Positions 16,929 through 26,185 of a stretch of DNA of 37,750 bases are shown piece by piece. The position numbers were made by a program, and so were the translations under genes. Source of the stretch: Litorilituus sp. (GTDB lineage: Bacteria; Pseudomonadota; Gammaproteobacteria; Enterobacterales; Alteromonadaceae); NCBI GenBank assembly GCA_030754235.1, contig JASMAS010000110.1, forward strand, positions 1 through 37,750, given 5' to 3'. Under the pieces are notes generated by a model that was not told where the DNA came from, did not search any database, and saw only the letters and a list, made by a program, of their open reading frames with translations. Position 1 is the stretch's first letter. Each line of letters starts with the position of its first letter.

Positions 16929-18992
16929 ATGAATAATAAAATAAAGAATGTGAAAAAAGCTATTGCTTTGACACTTAGTCTTGCCAGCTTTTCTGCTCTG
17001 GCTGAGACAATCTCTTCAGAGCAGTTAGCAACATTACAGCAAGTATCACAAGCACAAGTTAGCCCTGATGGAGAAAGTATTGCTTTTACCCGCTCCGTAC
17101 CGAGAGAGCTTTACGTTGAGAAAGATGGGCTGAATTGGGGAGAGTTATACCTCGTTGATGATAAAGGAGTAGAACGTCCATATATCACAGGTAAAGTGAA
17201 TGTTAGACATATCACTTGGTCAGTAGACGGCAAAACGATTTATTTTCTTGCCAAGATGGGCAAAGATAAATTTACTTCGCTTTATCAAATAGCAAAAGAT
17301 GGTGGTCAAGCGCAAAAAGTTTTCGCTTTTAAAGGTACTAGCATTAGCGATTATTCACTTAGTCGCGATAACAAAAACATTGCTATTCTTGCTAAACCAG
17401 CCAAAGAGAAGTCAGAAAAACAACTAAAAGAACTTGGCTTTAAAGCGCAAGTTTACGAAGAAGATCTAATTAATCAAAAACTGTATGTTGTTGAGCTTGC
17501 AGTATCAGAGACTGCACTTTCGCCAAAAGCGTGGGATTTATCGGGTTATGTTTCTGATGTACATTGGTCACCTACATCAAACGCTTTGTTGGTTAAAACA
17601 CAACCTACGGCGCTTATTGATGACAAGTATATGAAATCCCAGTGGCATATTGTTGATGCAGCGAGTCAAAAAGTAACTACATCATTTAGTACTGAAGGTA
17701 AATTAGGTGCAGCAGAATTTTCACATGATGGGAAATTTGTTGCAATTCATGGCGCAGAAAATAAGCATGACCCAGCAACAGGTCGGTTATTTTTGGCGAA
17801 CGTAAAGTCGGGTAAGGTATCAGATTGGTTACCAGATCACCAAGGTCATGTTGCTGATTTTGAATGGGCAAATGATAGCAATACCTTATTCTTTATTTCT
17901 AATATAGGTACACAATCTATTGTTGGCAAAATAAGGCCAGGTAACACTCGCTATAAAAAAGCCGTTAAAGCTGGCAAGTTTATCGCTTCAAACTTGAGTA
18001 TTTCAGATTCAGATAAAACGATTGTCTTAAAAGGTCATACTGCCAAGCACCCAAGTGAAGTGTTTATGCTTCGTAGCTCAAACTATAAAGTGACTCGTTT
18101 AACCAATTCAAATGACTGGTTAGTTGCGGATAAACTAGCAAAACAAGAAAGCATTTCTATTAAAGCCCGTGACGGTGTTGACATTGGTGGTGTATTAATT
18201 TATCCCGCAGACTATAAAAAAAATCAACGTTACCCATTAATTATGGCTGTGCATGGTGGCCCAGAAAGTCATGAAAAAAATGGCTGGTTAACGGCTTATT
18301 CAAAACCTGGACAATTGGCTGCAGGTCAAGGTTATGCTGTCTTTTACCCTAATTATCGAGGTAGTACGGGCAAAGGGGTCGAATACTCTAAACTTGGTCA
18401 AAATGATTATGCTGGAAAAGAGTTTGATGATTTAATTGACCTTAAAAACCACCTTGTAGACTTGGGCTTGGTTGATGAGAGAAAAGTTGGTATTACCGGT
18501 GGCTCTTACGGTGGCTATGCTTCTGCTTGGGGGGCAACTAAATTAACAGAACATTTTGCTGCCAGTGTGATGTTTGTTGGTATCTCTAATCAGTTATCTA
18601 AATTTGGTACAACTGATATTTCTAATGAAATGAACCTTGTTCATGCGCGTTCGTACCCTTGGGATAAATGGCAATGGTATTTAGAGCGCAGTCCCATTTA
18701 CTGGGCAGGCCAATCTAAAACCCCTCTACTGATTATGCACGGTAAAGCTGATCCTCGAGTTCACCCTTCACAATCAATGGAATTATACCGTTACATGAAA
18801 GTACAAGGTAAAAAGGTACGTTTAGTGTATTATCCAGGTGAAGGTCACGGTAACAGGCGTATAGCTGCTAAGTATGATTATAACTTACGTTTGATGCGTT
18901 GGATGGATCATTATCTGAAAAATGATGGTAAAGAAATTCCTGCACATGAGTTGCCTCATAAAGAAAATTTAGACGCCATAAAAAAAGACTAG
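16929..18992 (+). CDS. Secreted S9 (prolyl oligopeptidase) family peptidase
   Basis: This 687-residue serine peptidase has a signal peptide (AIALTLSLASFSALA, cleavage after about residue 25), a beta-propeller made of WD40-like/PD40 repeats at about residues 35-390, and a C-terminal alpha/beta hydrolase domain. The catalytic triad can be read as Ser526 (GGSYGGYAS), Asp608 (HGKADPRVHP) and His640 (GEGHGNRR). It belongs to the dipeptidyl-peptidase / acylaminoacyl-peptidase branch and probably trims peptides in the periplasm, which suits a marine heterotroph. An AGGA ribosome site precedes the ATG. Exact peptide specificity cannot be told from sequence. Confidence 0.93.
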   Translation: MNNKIKNVKKAIALTLSLASFSALAETISSEQLATLQQVSQAQVSPDGESIAFTRSVPRELYVEKDGLNWGELYLVDDKGVERPYITGKVNVRHITWSVDGKTIYFLAKMGKDKFTSLYQIAKDGGQAQKVFAFKGTSISDYSLSRDNKNIAILAKPAKEKSEKQLKELGFKAQVYEEDLINQKLYVVELAVSETALSPKAWDLSGYVSDVHWSPTSNALLVKTQPTALIDDKYMKSQWHIVDAASQKVTTSFSTEGKLGAAEFSHDGKFVAIHGAENKHDPATGRLFLANVKSGKVSDWLPDHQGHVADFEWANDSNTLFFISNIGTQSIVGKIRPGNTRYKKAVKAGKFIASNLSISDSDKTIVLKGHTAKHPSEVFMLRSSNYKVTRLTNSNDWLVADKLAKQESISIKARDGVDIGGVLIYPADYKKNQRYPLIMAVHGGPESHEKNGWLTAYSKPGQLAAGQGYAVFYPNYRGSTGKGVEYSKLGQNDYAGKEFDDLIDLKNHLVDLGLVDERKVGITGGSYGGYASAWGATKLTEHFAASVMFVGISNQLSKFGTTDISNEMNLVHARSYPWDKWQWYLERSPIYWAGQSKTPLLIMHGKADPRVHPSQSMELYRYMKVQGKKVRLVYYPGEGHGNRRIAAKYDYNLRLMRWMDHYLKNDGKEIPAHELPHKENLDAIKKD

Positions 18993-19033
18993 TTTTCTGG
19001 CTTGAAAATACCGTGAATTAACCCCGTTTAAAA

Positions 19034-19061
19034 GAGCTATCAATAGCGATATTGGTAGCTC
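19034..19061 (-). terminator. Hairpin terminator of the pst-phoU operon
   Basis: A 12-bp stem with one G-T pair (19034-19045 with 19050-19061) and a GCGA loop is followed on the minus strand by TTTTAAA. It lies between the convergent S9 peptidase and phoU genes and could serve both. Confidence 0.75.
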
Positions 19062-19122
19062 TCTGGTTGAAAATAGTGTGGATATAACCGCTTCATATTT
19101 TAGTCAATATGTTGTTCTTAAG

Positions 19123-19887
19123 CTAACTTTTCATTTTAACGTTAACTTGCTCAGGCGTAATGTGACGAACGTCTTTACCTTCCACTAAGTAGACTGTGTA
19201 TTCACACAGATTAGTGGTGTGTTCGCCAATACGCTCTAACGCACGAGCACACCAAGTAACGCGCAGGGAATTTTTGATTTCTCGCGGATTTTCCATCATT
19301 TTAGTAACTAATAAACGAGAAATATTATCGAACTCCTCATCAATAACATTATCATCTTTGATAATGTTTAAAGCGGCCTCAACATCCATTTGTGCATAGG
19401 CAGTCAGGGCGCGGTTTAATGTTTCACTGACATGTTTGCCTAAGTGTCTTAACTCAACCAGTGGTCTAGCGCCTTCTTCTTCGGCAAAATTGCCTTTAGC
19501 TAGCTTAATGGCGTTTTTACCAAACTTCACTGCCTCATCGCCCATTCTTTCTAAATCGGTGATACTTTTTATTACACTGACCAATAAACGTAAATCGCTA
19601 GCGGCAGGCTGTCTACGCGCTAGTATTTGCGTACAATATTCATCAATGGCTAATTCCATATCATTAACTTTTTTATCTCGCTCTATTACTTTTGCAGCAA
19701 GTGTTTCATCGGCATTAAGTACCGCACTTAAGCCGTCATTGACTTGTTGTTCTACTATATCGCCCATTGCCATAACTAAGGTTCTGACTTTCTCAAGTTC
19801 TTCGTTAAAGCGGCGGGAAATGTGCTTATCTAAATGCAATCTTGTTGTGAAACCTGAAATGTTTTCGTTGTTGTCTTGTGTTGTCAT
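19123..19887 (-). CDS. phoU: Phosphate signalling regulator PhoU
   Basis: PhoU links the Pst transporter to the PhoR sensor kinase and keeps the Pho regulon off when phosphate is plentiful. The protein is 254 residues from the ATG at 19887 and consists of two three-helix PhoU repeats. It shares LDKHISRRFNEELEKVRTLVMAMG, ARRQPAASDLRLL, DLERMGDEAVK and the second repeat ARALERIGEHTTNLCEY with E. coli PhoU. An earlier in-frame ATG at 19899 directly abuts the pstB stop, but 19887 has a GGAG ribosome site six bases away, so I prefer it. Last gene of the operon; phoB and phoR are not in the window. Confidence 0.94.
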   Translation of the reverse strand: MTTQDNNENISGFTTRLHLDKHISRRFNEELEKVRTLVMAMGDIVEQQVNDGLSAVLNADETLAAKVIERDKKVNDMELAIDEYCTQILARRQPAASDLRLLVSVIKSITDLERMGDEAVKFGKNAIKLAKGNFAEEEGARPLVELRHLGKHVSETLNRALTAYAQMDVEAALNIIKDDNVIDEEFDNISRLLVTKMMENPREIKNSLRVTWCARALERIGEHTTNLCEYTVYLVEGKDVRHITPEQVNVKMKS

Positions 19888-19899
19888 CTTCTTCTCCAT

Positions 19900-20730
19900 T
19901 TAACCGAAGCGGCCAGTAATATAGTTTTCAGTTAATTTGTGACTTGGGCGGGTGAATATATATTCTGTTTTCCCCATTTCAACTAATTTACCCATGTGGA
20001 AGTAGGCGGTATGTTGCGAAACCCTAGCCGCTTGTTGCATTGAGTGGGTGACAATGGCAATAGTATATTTCTCTTTTAACTCATCAATTAACTCTTCGAT
20101 AATAGCTGTGGCTATAGGGTCAAGCGCCGATGCGGGTTCATCCATTAGAATCACTTCTGGACTAACAGCAATAGTTCTGGCAATACATAAACGCTGTTGC
20201 TGGCCGCCTGATAAGCCGGTGCCGGAGTCATTTAATCTATCTTTTACTTCGTTAAATAAGCCTGCCTTTTGTAAACTTGTTTCAACGATTTCGTCTAATT
20301 CTGTTTTACTGTTCGTTAGGCCATGAATGCGAGGACCGTAGGCAACATTATCATAGATAGACTTTGGAAATGGGTTAGGTTTTTGAAATACCATGCCAAC
20401 GCGAGCACGCAACAATACAGGGTCTAAGCTTTTTGCGTGAATGTCTTGAGTATCTAGCATAAATTGACCTGTCACTCTGCACATATCAATGGTGTCATTC
20501 ATGCGGTTTAAACAGCGCAAAAAGGTTGATTTTCCACACCCAGAAGGGCCGATAAGTGCCGTTACTTGGTTTTTGGCAAGATCTAAGCTTACATTGTCAA
20601 TGGCTTGTTTTTTTCCGTAAAACACATTGGCATGACGAATAGACATCTTTGCATCGTCGGCATAAATGTTACCCACAGTTTCTGTTAATTTTATTTGTGA
20701 TAAATCTTGTTTAATTTCAATTTTATTCAT
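19900..20730 (-). CDS. pstB: Phosphate ABC transporter ATP-binding protein PstB
   Basis: PstB is the ATPase that powers phosphate import. The 276-residue protein has Walker [10 protein letters not shown], the Q-loop [15 protein letters not shown], signature LSGGQQQR, Walker [12 protein letters not shown] and the H-loop [11 protein letters not shown]. It carries an N-terminal extension of about 28 residues before the ABC core ([16 protein letters not shown]). The gap to pstA is 31 bases. Confidence 0.97.
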   Translation of the reverse strand: MNKIEIKQDLSQIKLTETVGNIYADDAKMSIRHANVFYGKKQAIDNVSLDLAKNQVTALIGPSGCGKSTFLRCLNRMNDTIDMCRVTGQFMLDTQDIHAKSLDPVLLRARVGMVFQKPNPFPKSIYDNVAYGPRIHGLTNSKTELDEIVETSLQKAGLFNEVKDRLNDSGTGLSGGQQQRLCIARTIAVSPEVILMDEPASALDPIATAIIEELIDELKEKYTIAIVTHSMQQAARVSQHTAYFHMGKLVEMGKTEYIFTRPSHKLTENYITGRFG

Positions 20731-20761
20731 TTATTGCCTCTTAGACGGGGTCATTAAGAAA

Positions 20762-22168
20762 TCATTTTTTTTCAAACTTAGAACGCAACATGGTTGCCGA
20801 TAAGTTTATGATTAATAATAAGGTTAATAGCACTAAAATAGCGGCAGAAGTTTTGGCTAAAAAAGCTCTCTCTGGACTGTCTGCCCATAAAAATATTTGC
20901 ACGGGTAATACGGTTGCAGAGTCGACAATGCTGGTTGGTACGTCAACAATAAAAGCAACCATGCCTATCATTAATAATGGTGCTGTTTCGCCGAGAGCCT
21001 GAGCAACACTAATAATAGCGCCGGTGATAATGCCCGGCATAGCTTGTGGCAATACATGCGAGAAAGTCACTTGCATTTTAGAGGCGCCTAACCCTGTAGC
21101 TGCTTCCCTTAAAGAAGGTGGCACCGCTTTAATGGCGGCTCGGCTAGCGATAATAATTGTTGGTAGCGTCATTAACGTTAATACAATACCTCCGACCAAG
21201 GGAGCTGAACGTGGTAAGCCAAATACGTTAATAATGACCGCTAAACCAAGCAAACCAAAAACAATTGAGGGGACAGCTGCTAAGTTGTTGATATTGATCT
21301 CAATTAAATCGGTGATTTTGTTTTTCGGGGCAAATTCTTCTAAATATAATGCTCCGGCAACGCCAAGTGGAAAAGAGACTAATATAGTGACAAACATGGT
21401 CAGTAAGGTGCCCATCAATGCACCTTTAATACCTGCCAATTCAGGTTCGCGGGAATCACTTGAGGTAAAAAAGCTAATATTAAAACGCGTTTCAATACGT
21501 TGTTCACTGTCTAGCTTGGCAAGCCATTGCGCTTGCTTTTTACTTATGCGCAAACCTGCTTGGCCTGTTGCGAAATCTTCCTTAAGGTAACTATCAACGT
21601 CATCATCTAGCCTAACCCAAATAGAAACAGTTTGCTGAAGGTTTTCAGGCGAAGAAAGTAATGAATCTTTAATGGTAAACTCGGCATTCGTTGAAAATAG
21701 CTTGAATAGTTGACGCTTTTCTTTTCTTGCCAGTTTTTTACCCGGCTCTTCAGTAAACACTGGGTAAATAGAGTTCTTTAATACTTTACGGTAGTTGGCT
21801 TTTTTTAACTGTTTTGTTAACTCTAAGCCCGTTAGGTTTTCATCTACACCTAACCAGTTACTGTTATAATTTATATCGAGTTTTACCCAATATTGATGAA
21901 AAGCAGGTAGTGCTTTTGAGGTAATATCTCCAATTAATACAATCACTAACATAAAGCCAAAAAATACTGAAAAAAGGCCAACGCTTTTAAAACGGCGTTC
22001 TTTTTGGTGACGTTTTTTAAGGCTTAAAGCTACCATCTCTGTAGTAGAGGAGGTAGTCGAAAGAGTAGTGGAGACTCTTGCTGAATTATCTTTTGCAGAC
22101 ATATTGGTGTTTACCTTGCTGTTTTTCTCTGCTGAGGTTTCAGGTGAGTTGTCGGTTGAATTAGTCAT
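20762..22168 (-). CDS. pstA: Phosphate ABC transporter permease PstA
   Basis: PstA is one of the two channel subunits of the high-affinity phosphate transporter. The 468-residue protein is much longer than E. coli PstA (296). It begins with about 50 residues rich in Ser, Thr and Asn, then a first membrane helix at about 61-85, then a periplasmic insertion of about 160 residues, and the conserved permease core from about residue 250 (GIKGALMGTLLTMFVTILVSFPLGVAGALYLEEFAP, and the EAATGLGASKMQV coupling loop). Its start overlaps the end of pstC by eight bases. Internal Met24 and Met45 are possible alternative starts that would drop the low-complexity head. Confidence 0.93.
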   Translation of the reverse strand: MTNSTDNSPETSAEKNSKVNTNMSAKDNSARVSTTLSTTSSTTEMVALSLKKRHQKERRFKSVGLFSVFFGFMLVIVLIGDITSKALPAFHQYWVKLDINYNSNWLGVDENLTGLELTKQLKKANYRKVLKNSIYPVFTEEPGKKLARKEKRQLFKLFSTNAEFTIKDSLLSSPENLQQTVSIWVRLDDDVDSYLKEDFATGQAGLRISKKQAQWLAKLDSEQRIETRFNISFFTSSDSREPELAGIKGALMGTLLTMFVTILVSFPLGVAGALYLEEFAPKNKITDLIEININNLAAVPSIVFGLLGLAVIINVFGLPRSAPLVGGIVLTLMTLPTIIIASRAAIKAVPPSLREAATGLGASKMQVTFSHVLPQAMPGIITGAIISVAQALGETAPLLMIGMVAFIVDVPTSIVDSATVLPVQIFLWADSPERAFLAKTSAAILVLLTLLLIINLSATMLRSKFEKK

Positions 22169-23579
22169 ATTGCTCTCGATATTTTTGCACCACTTTTAAC
22201 GCTAAAATATTTAAACCAAGTGTGGTGATAAATAGCATTAAACCTAGCGCAAAAGCCGCTAATGTTTTCGGGCTATCAAACTCTTGGTCACCCGTAAGTA
22301 GTGTCACTATTTGCACGGTAACCGTAGTAACTGAATCTAATGGGTTTGCGGTTAGGTTTGCCGCCATGCCTGCCGCCATGACCACAATCATTGTTTCACC
22401 AATAGCACGAGAAATGGCTAATAATATCGCGCCAACAATGCCGGGTAGGGCTGCGGGCAATAAAACTTTTACCACGGTTTCTGAGTGGGTTGCGCCCATG
22501 CCTAATGAAGCTTCTTTTAATGGTTTTGGTACGGCGCTTATTGCATCTTCTGACAGTGAAGAAATAAATGGGATAATCATAGTTCCCATCACTAAACCTG
22601 CGGCTAAGGCGCTTTCAGAAGCAACACTTAAACCGAAATATTCACCTACATTTCTGATCACCGGTGCTACGGTTAAGGCAGCAAAAAATCCATAAACTAC
22701 CGTTGGAATACCAGCGAGTACTTCTAACATGGGTTTTGCTATGCTTCGTAGTTTTGCACTGGCATATTGTGATAAATAAATAGCGACCATTAAGCCAACA
22801 GGTACAGCTAGCAGCATTGCGATAAAAGTAATTAACATGGTGCCGGCAAATAAGGGGACTGCACCAAAACTGCCAGAACCACCTACTTGATCAGCACGCA
22901 TTGCTGTTTGCGGACTCCATTGAGTACCAAACATAAACTCAGTAGGAGGAACACTCTTAAAGAATTGAATTGACTCAAATAACACAGAAATTACTATGCC
23001 AAGCGTGGTCAGAATAGCAATGGCAGATGAAGCAACGAGAATACCACGAATGATAGTTTCAGATTTTTGTCTGGCTTTATAGGTAAGACTAAATTTTCCT
23101 ACCAATACAATAACGCTGCCAACCGCTATCATTAATACTAAAGCTGTTTTTAACCAAGAAGCATTATTATTAAGTGTTTGTAATTCTAAGGCTGCTCGAT
23201 ATTGAGTTTGTACTGCCGAATCACTGGCTTCTTTTGCCCCTTGTATTAGGACAAGGGCAGTTTCGGATGATGCCATTGAGTGAATGTTATTCAAGTATAA
23301 ACCTAAATCAATGCTTGAAAGTGTTTGAATGTGTGTTGGCAGTGTTGAGGTAATCATATGCTCCACAACAAGTTGCTCAGCGCTATTAAACACTAAGAGT
23401 GCAACTAATGCAGGAATACCACACACCATAGCTGTTAATAAGCCAAATTGCTCGGGAAGACAGTCTAAATATTTTTTATTATCTATACCACCAGCAACTG
23501 TTAAAGAGCGCTTTATCCCAAACCAGTAGCTAAAAAGCGATAGGAAAACTAGCACAGCAAAAAGAAAAGTTGAATTCAT
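22161..23579 (-). CDS. pstC: Phosphate ABC transporter permease PstC
   Basis: PstC is the second channel subunit. At 472 residues it is longer than E. coli PstC (319): two N-terminal helices enclose a predicted periplasmic segment at about residues 70-140 before the permease core (GTMLITFIAMLLAVPVGLMVAIYLSQYAS, then EASLGMGATHSETVVKVLLPAALPGIVGAILLAISRAIGET). The coupling-loop EAsLGMGAt motif that meets PstB is intact. It is separated from pstS by 90 bases containing a strong hairpin, and overlaps pstA. Confidence 0.94.
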   Translation of the reverse strand: MNSTFLFAVLVFLSLFSYWFGIKRSLTVAGGIDNKKYLDCLPEQFGLLTAMVCGIPALVALLVFNSAEQLVVEHMITSTLPTHIQTLSSIDLGLYLNNIHSMASSETALVLIQGAKEASDSAVQTQYRAALELQTLNNNASWLKTALVLMIAVGSVIVLVGKFSLTYKARQKSETIIRGILVASSAIAILTTLGIVISVLFESIQFFKSVPPTEFMFGTQWSPQTAMRADQVGGSGSFGAVPLFAGTMLITFIAMLLAVPVGLMVAIYLSQYASAKLRSIAKPMLEVLAGIPTVVYGFFAALTVAPVIRNVGEYFGLSVASESALAAGLVMGTMIIPFISSLSEDAISAVPKPLKEASLGMGATHSETVVKVLLPAALPGIVGAILLAISRAIGETMIVVMAAGMAANLTANPLDSVTTVTVQIVTLLTGDQEFDSPKTLAAFALGLMLFITTLGLNILALKVVQKYREQYD

Positions 23580-23611
23580 ATTTCAGGACCAATTTATTTC
23601 AAAAAAAACAA

Positions 23612-23649
23612 AAATTAAATGGCAGGAAATTTTCCCCGCCATTTAATTT
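23612..23649 (-). terminator. Strong hairpin with T-run between pstS and pstC
   Basis: A 15-bp stem with one G-T pair (23612-23626 with 23635-23649) and an 8-base loop is followed on the minus strand by TTTTTGTTTTTTTT. It looks like an intrinsic terminator within the operon, 20 bases after the pstS stop, and would let only part of the transcripts continue into pstC. Confidence 0.85.
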
Positions 23650-23669
23650 ATTGGTTAGTTTGATTGTTT

Positions 23670-24746
23670 TTAGTTCAAAGCTAACGGTGAAAGTGTTAAT
23701 ACACGCACACGTACTTTAGCTAGCTTTTCTTCACCTAGTGGAATTAAACCTTTGTCAGTTAGGTAGCCCTCTTCACCCATGGCAGCTTCACTGGTGTATT
23801 CCGTTAAGAATTCTAAAATTCCTGGTACTTTGCCAACGTGAGCATTTTTAACATAGAAGTATAAAGGGCGAGATACAGGGTATGAACCATCAGCAATGGC
23901 TTCAAATGTAGGACCTTGACCATCAATAATAGAGCCTTGGAGCATATCGCTGTTTTGGTCTAAGAAACTAAAACCAAAAATACCGAAAGCTTTAGGATTA
24001 GCTGTTAATTTTTGAACGATTAAGTTATCATTTTCACCTGCTTCAATATAAGCGTGATCTTCACGAACACTGTGACAAATTTCTTTATACTTTGATTTGT
24101 TTTGCTTCTTAATTGCTTTAATCCAAGAATACTGTTTACAACCACCTTCTAAAACTAACTCAGCAAAAGCGTCACGCGTACCTGAAGTTGGTGGCGGGCC
24201 CAATACTTCAATGTTGTTCGCAGGAAGAACAGGGTTGATGTCACTCCATAATTTATATGGGTTGGGTACTAATGTTTCGCTACCATCTTTTGCAGGCACA
24301 TTTTTAGCTAATGCTAAAAATAACTCTTTACGGCTTACTTTCATGGTGGAAGCCGCATTTGAGTTGGCTATTACAATGCCGTCATAACCAACTAATACTT
24401 CAGTGATATTGTTAACACCATTTTTCACACACATGTTAAATTCACTTTTTTTTATGCGGCGTGAAGCGTTTGATATGTCTGGTGTATTAATCGCGTTACT
24501 TGCACAAAATAACTTCATACCACCGCCAGTTCCGGTAGATTCAATTTTGGGAGTATTAAAATTAGTGTTTTTACCAAAACGCTCAGCAACCACGGTTGAA
24601 AAAGGATAAACGGTTGAAGAACCAACAGCAGTAATTGTATCTCGGCCATTACCTTGTGCGTTTGTGATATTGCTCATTAAAGCCACGGTAGAAAATGATA
24701 TAACCACCAGTGTCTTGCTTAGGATATTTTTAATCGAATTATTCAT
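23670..24746 (-). CDS. pstS: Phosphate-binding periplasmic protein PstS
   Basis: PstS captures phosphate in the periplasm and delivers it to PstCA. The 358-residue protein has a signal peptide (ISFSTVALMSNITNAQG, cleavage near residue 31) and the phosphate-binding-protein fold: AVGSSTVYPFSTVVAERF, ESTGTGGGMKLFC, NASRRIKKSE, and GPPPTSGTRDAFAELVL with conserved ligand-binding Ser/Thr/Arg. It belongs to the TVYPF type seen in many marine and cyanobacterial PstS/SphX proteins and differs from the E. coli type. It is the first gene of pstSCAB-phoU and lies directly behind two Pho boxes. Confidence 0.95.
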   Translation of the reverse strand: MNNSIKNILSKTLVVISFSTVALMSNITNAQGNGRDTITAVGSSTVYPFSTVVAERFGKNTNFNTPKIESTGTGGGMKLFCASNAINTPDISNASRRIKKSEFNMCVKNGVNNITEVLVGYDGIVIANSNAASTMKVSRKELFLALAKNVPAKDGSETLVPNPYKLWSDINPVLPANNIEVLGPPPTSGTRDAFAELVLEGGCKQYSWIKAIKKQNKSKYKEICHSVREDHAYIEAGENDNLIVQKLTANPKAFGIFGFSFLDQNSDMLQGSIIDGQGPTFEAIADGSYPVSRPLYFYVKNAHVGKVPGILEFLTEYTSEAAMGEEGYLTDKGLIPLGEEKLAKVRVRVLTLSPLALN

Positions 24747-24811
24747 GTTTTTCTCACTTGTTTAATTTAGAGAGTAGGAAATATTTAATGGTGCTTAATT
24801 AAGTTAGGGAC

Positions 24812-24867
24812 AGTGTAAAAACTCAAGATGACAGTTGTATGACTAAAATATTACCGTTATGTGACAG
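24812..24867 (-). promoter_or_regulatory. Tandem Pho boxes and -10 element of the pst operon
   Basis: Read on the minus strand, four heptamers follow each other every 11 bases: CTGTCAC, CGGTAAT, TAGTCAT and CTGTCAT, making two PhoB boxes (24850-24867 and 24828-24845). Ten bases after the last heptamer comes TACACT (24812-24817), the spacing known for PhoB-activated promoters, where the box replaces the -35 element. Transcription would start about 60 bases before pstS. Confidence 0.88.
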
Positions 24868-24920
24868 GCTAAAAACAGTAGATATTTAATGCATTACACC
24901 TGTACTTAGGTAAAATAATA

Positions 24921-24961
24921 TGTAAAAATATCATTACGAATGGCGTAATTTAATCTTTACG
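24921..24961 (+). promoter_or_regulatory. Two TyrR-like boxes upstream of aroF-tyrA
   Basis: TGTAAA-N6-ATTACG at 24921-24938 and CGTAAT-N6-TTTACG at 24944-24961 resemble the TyrR consensus TGTAAA-N6-TTTACA (10 and 9 of 12 positions). They are 23 bases apart centre to centre and sit 120-160 bases before the DAHP synthase start, matching the known control of aroF-tyrA by TyrR. No tyrR gene is in the window. Confidence 0.45.
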
Positions 24962-25083
24962 GTTTTAGGTTTTTGTTTTTCTGTTAGCTGCATCCTTGAA
25001 AGTTGCACTTTGAGCTTGTCAATATCTTCTGTAAATCTTGTTTATTCTGCGCATTTTTAATGATTAAGTTTTAGGAATTACCT

Positions 25084-26166
25084 ATGTCTACCCTACTTCA
25101 TAAAAGTACTTTAAATGATATTCATGTTAATGAAGAACATGTTTTAATTACCCCTGAACAGTTAAGAAAAGAGTTGCCATTAGAAGATCCCGGACGAGAA
25201 TTTGTTAAAGATTCACGTCAAGTTATTGCTAATATTATTCACAAACGTGACTCTAGATTGTTGGTAATCAGTGGCCCTTGCTCTGTTCATGATATTGAAG
25301 GTGCTAAAGAGTACGCGAGAGCATTGAAAAAGTTGCATGATAAATATCACGACTCCTTATACATAGTGATGCGTGTATATTTTGAAAAACCGCGAACAAC
25401 GGTTGGTTGGAAAGGTCTGATTAATGATCCTCGAATGGATGGTTCATTTGATGTTGAAACAGGCCTTAGAAAAGCACGTGAACTGTTAATTTATTTAACT
25501 GAGCTTGGCTTGCCACTGGCAACGGAAGCGCTTGACCCAATTAGCCCACAATATTTGGCGGAATTATTTAGCTGGTCTGCTATTGGTGCGCGTACAACTG
25601 AATCACAAACCCATCGAGAAATGGCCAGCGGCTTATCTATGCCCATTGGTTTTAAAAATGGTACCAATGGTAGTTTAGATGTTGCTATCAATGCATTACA
25701 ATCAGCGGCATCCTCGCATCGTTTTATGGGGATTAATCGCCAAGGACAGGTTTCTTTGATTAAAACTTCGGGTAACCCTGATGGTCATGTTATTTTACGT
25801 GGTGGTAAACAGCCAAATTATGACAGTGTAAATATAGCTGAATGTGAAGGCGTCTTATCAAAGCATAATTTAGAGCTAGGTATAGTAGTTGACTGTAGTC
25901 ATGGTAATTCAACTAAAGATTATCGTCGCCAACCACTGGTAGCCACCAATGTTTTTAACCAAATTATTGAAGGTAATAAATCTATTATTGGTATTATGCT
26001 AGAGAGTAACCTTAAGGCTGGGAATCAAAGTGCTGACTTAACGTTTTCTCAAATGGAGTATGGCGTTTCCGTTACTGATGCCTGTATTGATATGCAAACG
26101 ACACAAACGCTATTATCTGAAGCTGATACAATGCTTAAGTCGGTATTAAAAGCGCGTGTAAATTAG
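25084..26166 (+). CDS. aroF: 3-deoxy-7-phosphoheptulonate (DAHP) synthase, probably tyrosine-sensitive
   Basis: This enzyme joins phosphoenolpyruvate and erythrose 4-phosphate in the first step of the shikimate pathway. The 360-residue class I-alpha protein shows SGPCSVHD, the KPRTTVGWKGLINDP motif, GARTTESQTHREMASGLSMP, GFKNGTNG and VDCSHGNSTKDYRRQP with metal-binding Cys/His residues. Three isoenzymes exist in relatives (aroF, aroG, aroH); I name it aroF because tyrA follows after only 19 bases and TyrR-like boxes precede it. The feedback inhibitor is inferred from context and not read from residues. Confidence 0.92.
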   Translation: MSTLLHKSTLNDIHVNEEHVLITPEQLRKELPLEDPGREFVKDSRQVIANIIHKRDSRLLVISGPCSVHDIEGAKEYARALKKLHDKYHDSLYIVMRVYFEKPRTTVGWKGLINDPRMDGSFDVETGLRKARELLIYLTELGLPLATEALDPISPQYLAELFSWSAIGARTTESQTHREMASGLSMPIGFKNGTNGSLDVAINALQSAASSHRFMGINRQGQVSLIKTSGNPDGHVILRGGKQPNYDSVNIAECEGVLSKHNLELGIVVDCSHGNSTKDYRRQPLVATNVFNQIIEGNKSIIGIMLESNLKAGNQSADLTFSQMEYGVSVTDACIDMQTTQTLLSEADTMLKSVLKARVN

Positions 26167-26185
26167 CGATTTATTTAGGAAAACT

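Noticed and set aside
21024..21590. 188-codon frame antisense to pstA, and a similar 157-codon frame antisense to pstC (22222-22695)
   Set aside because: Both are mirror frames of well-identified permease genes and show repetitive low-information composition without domains or start signals.
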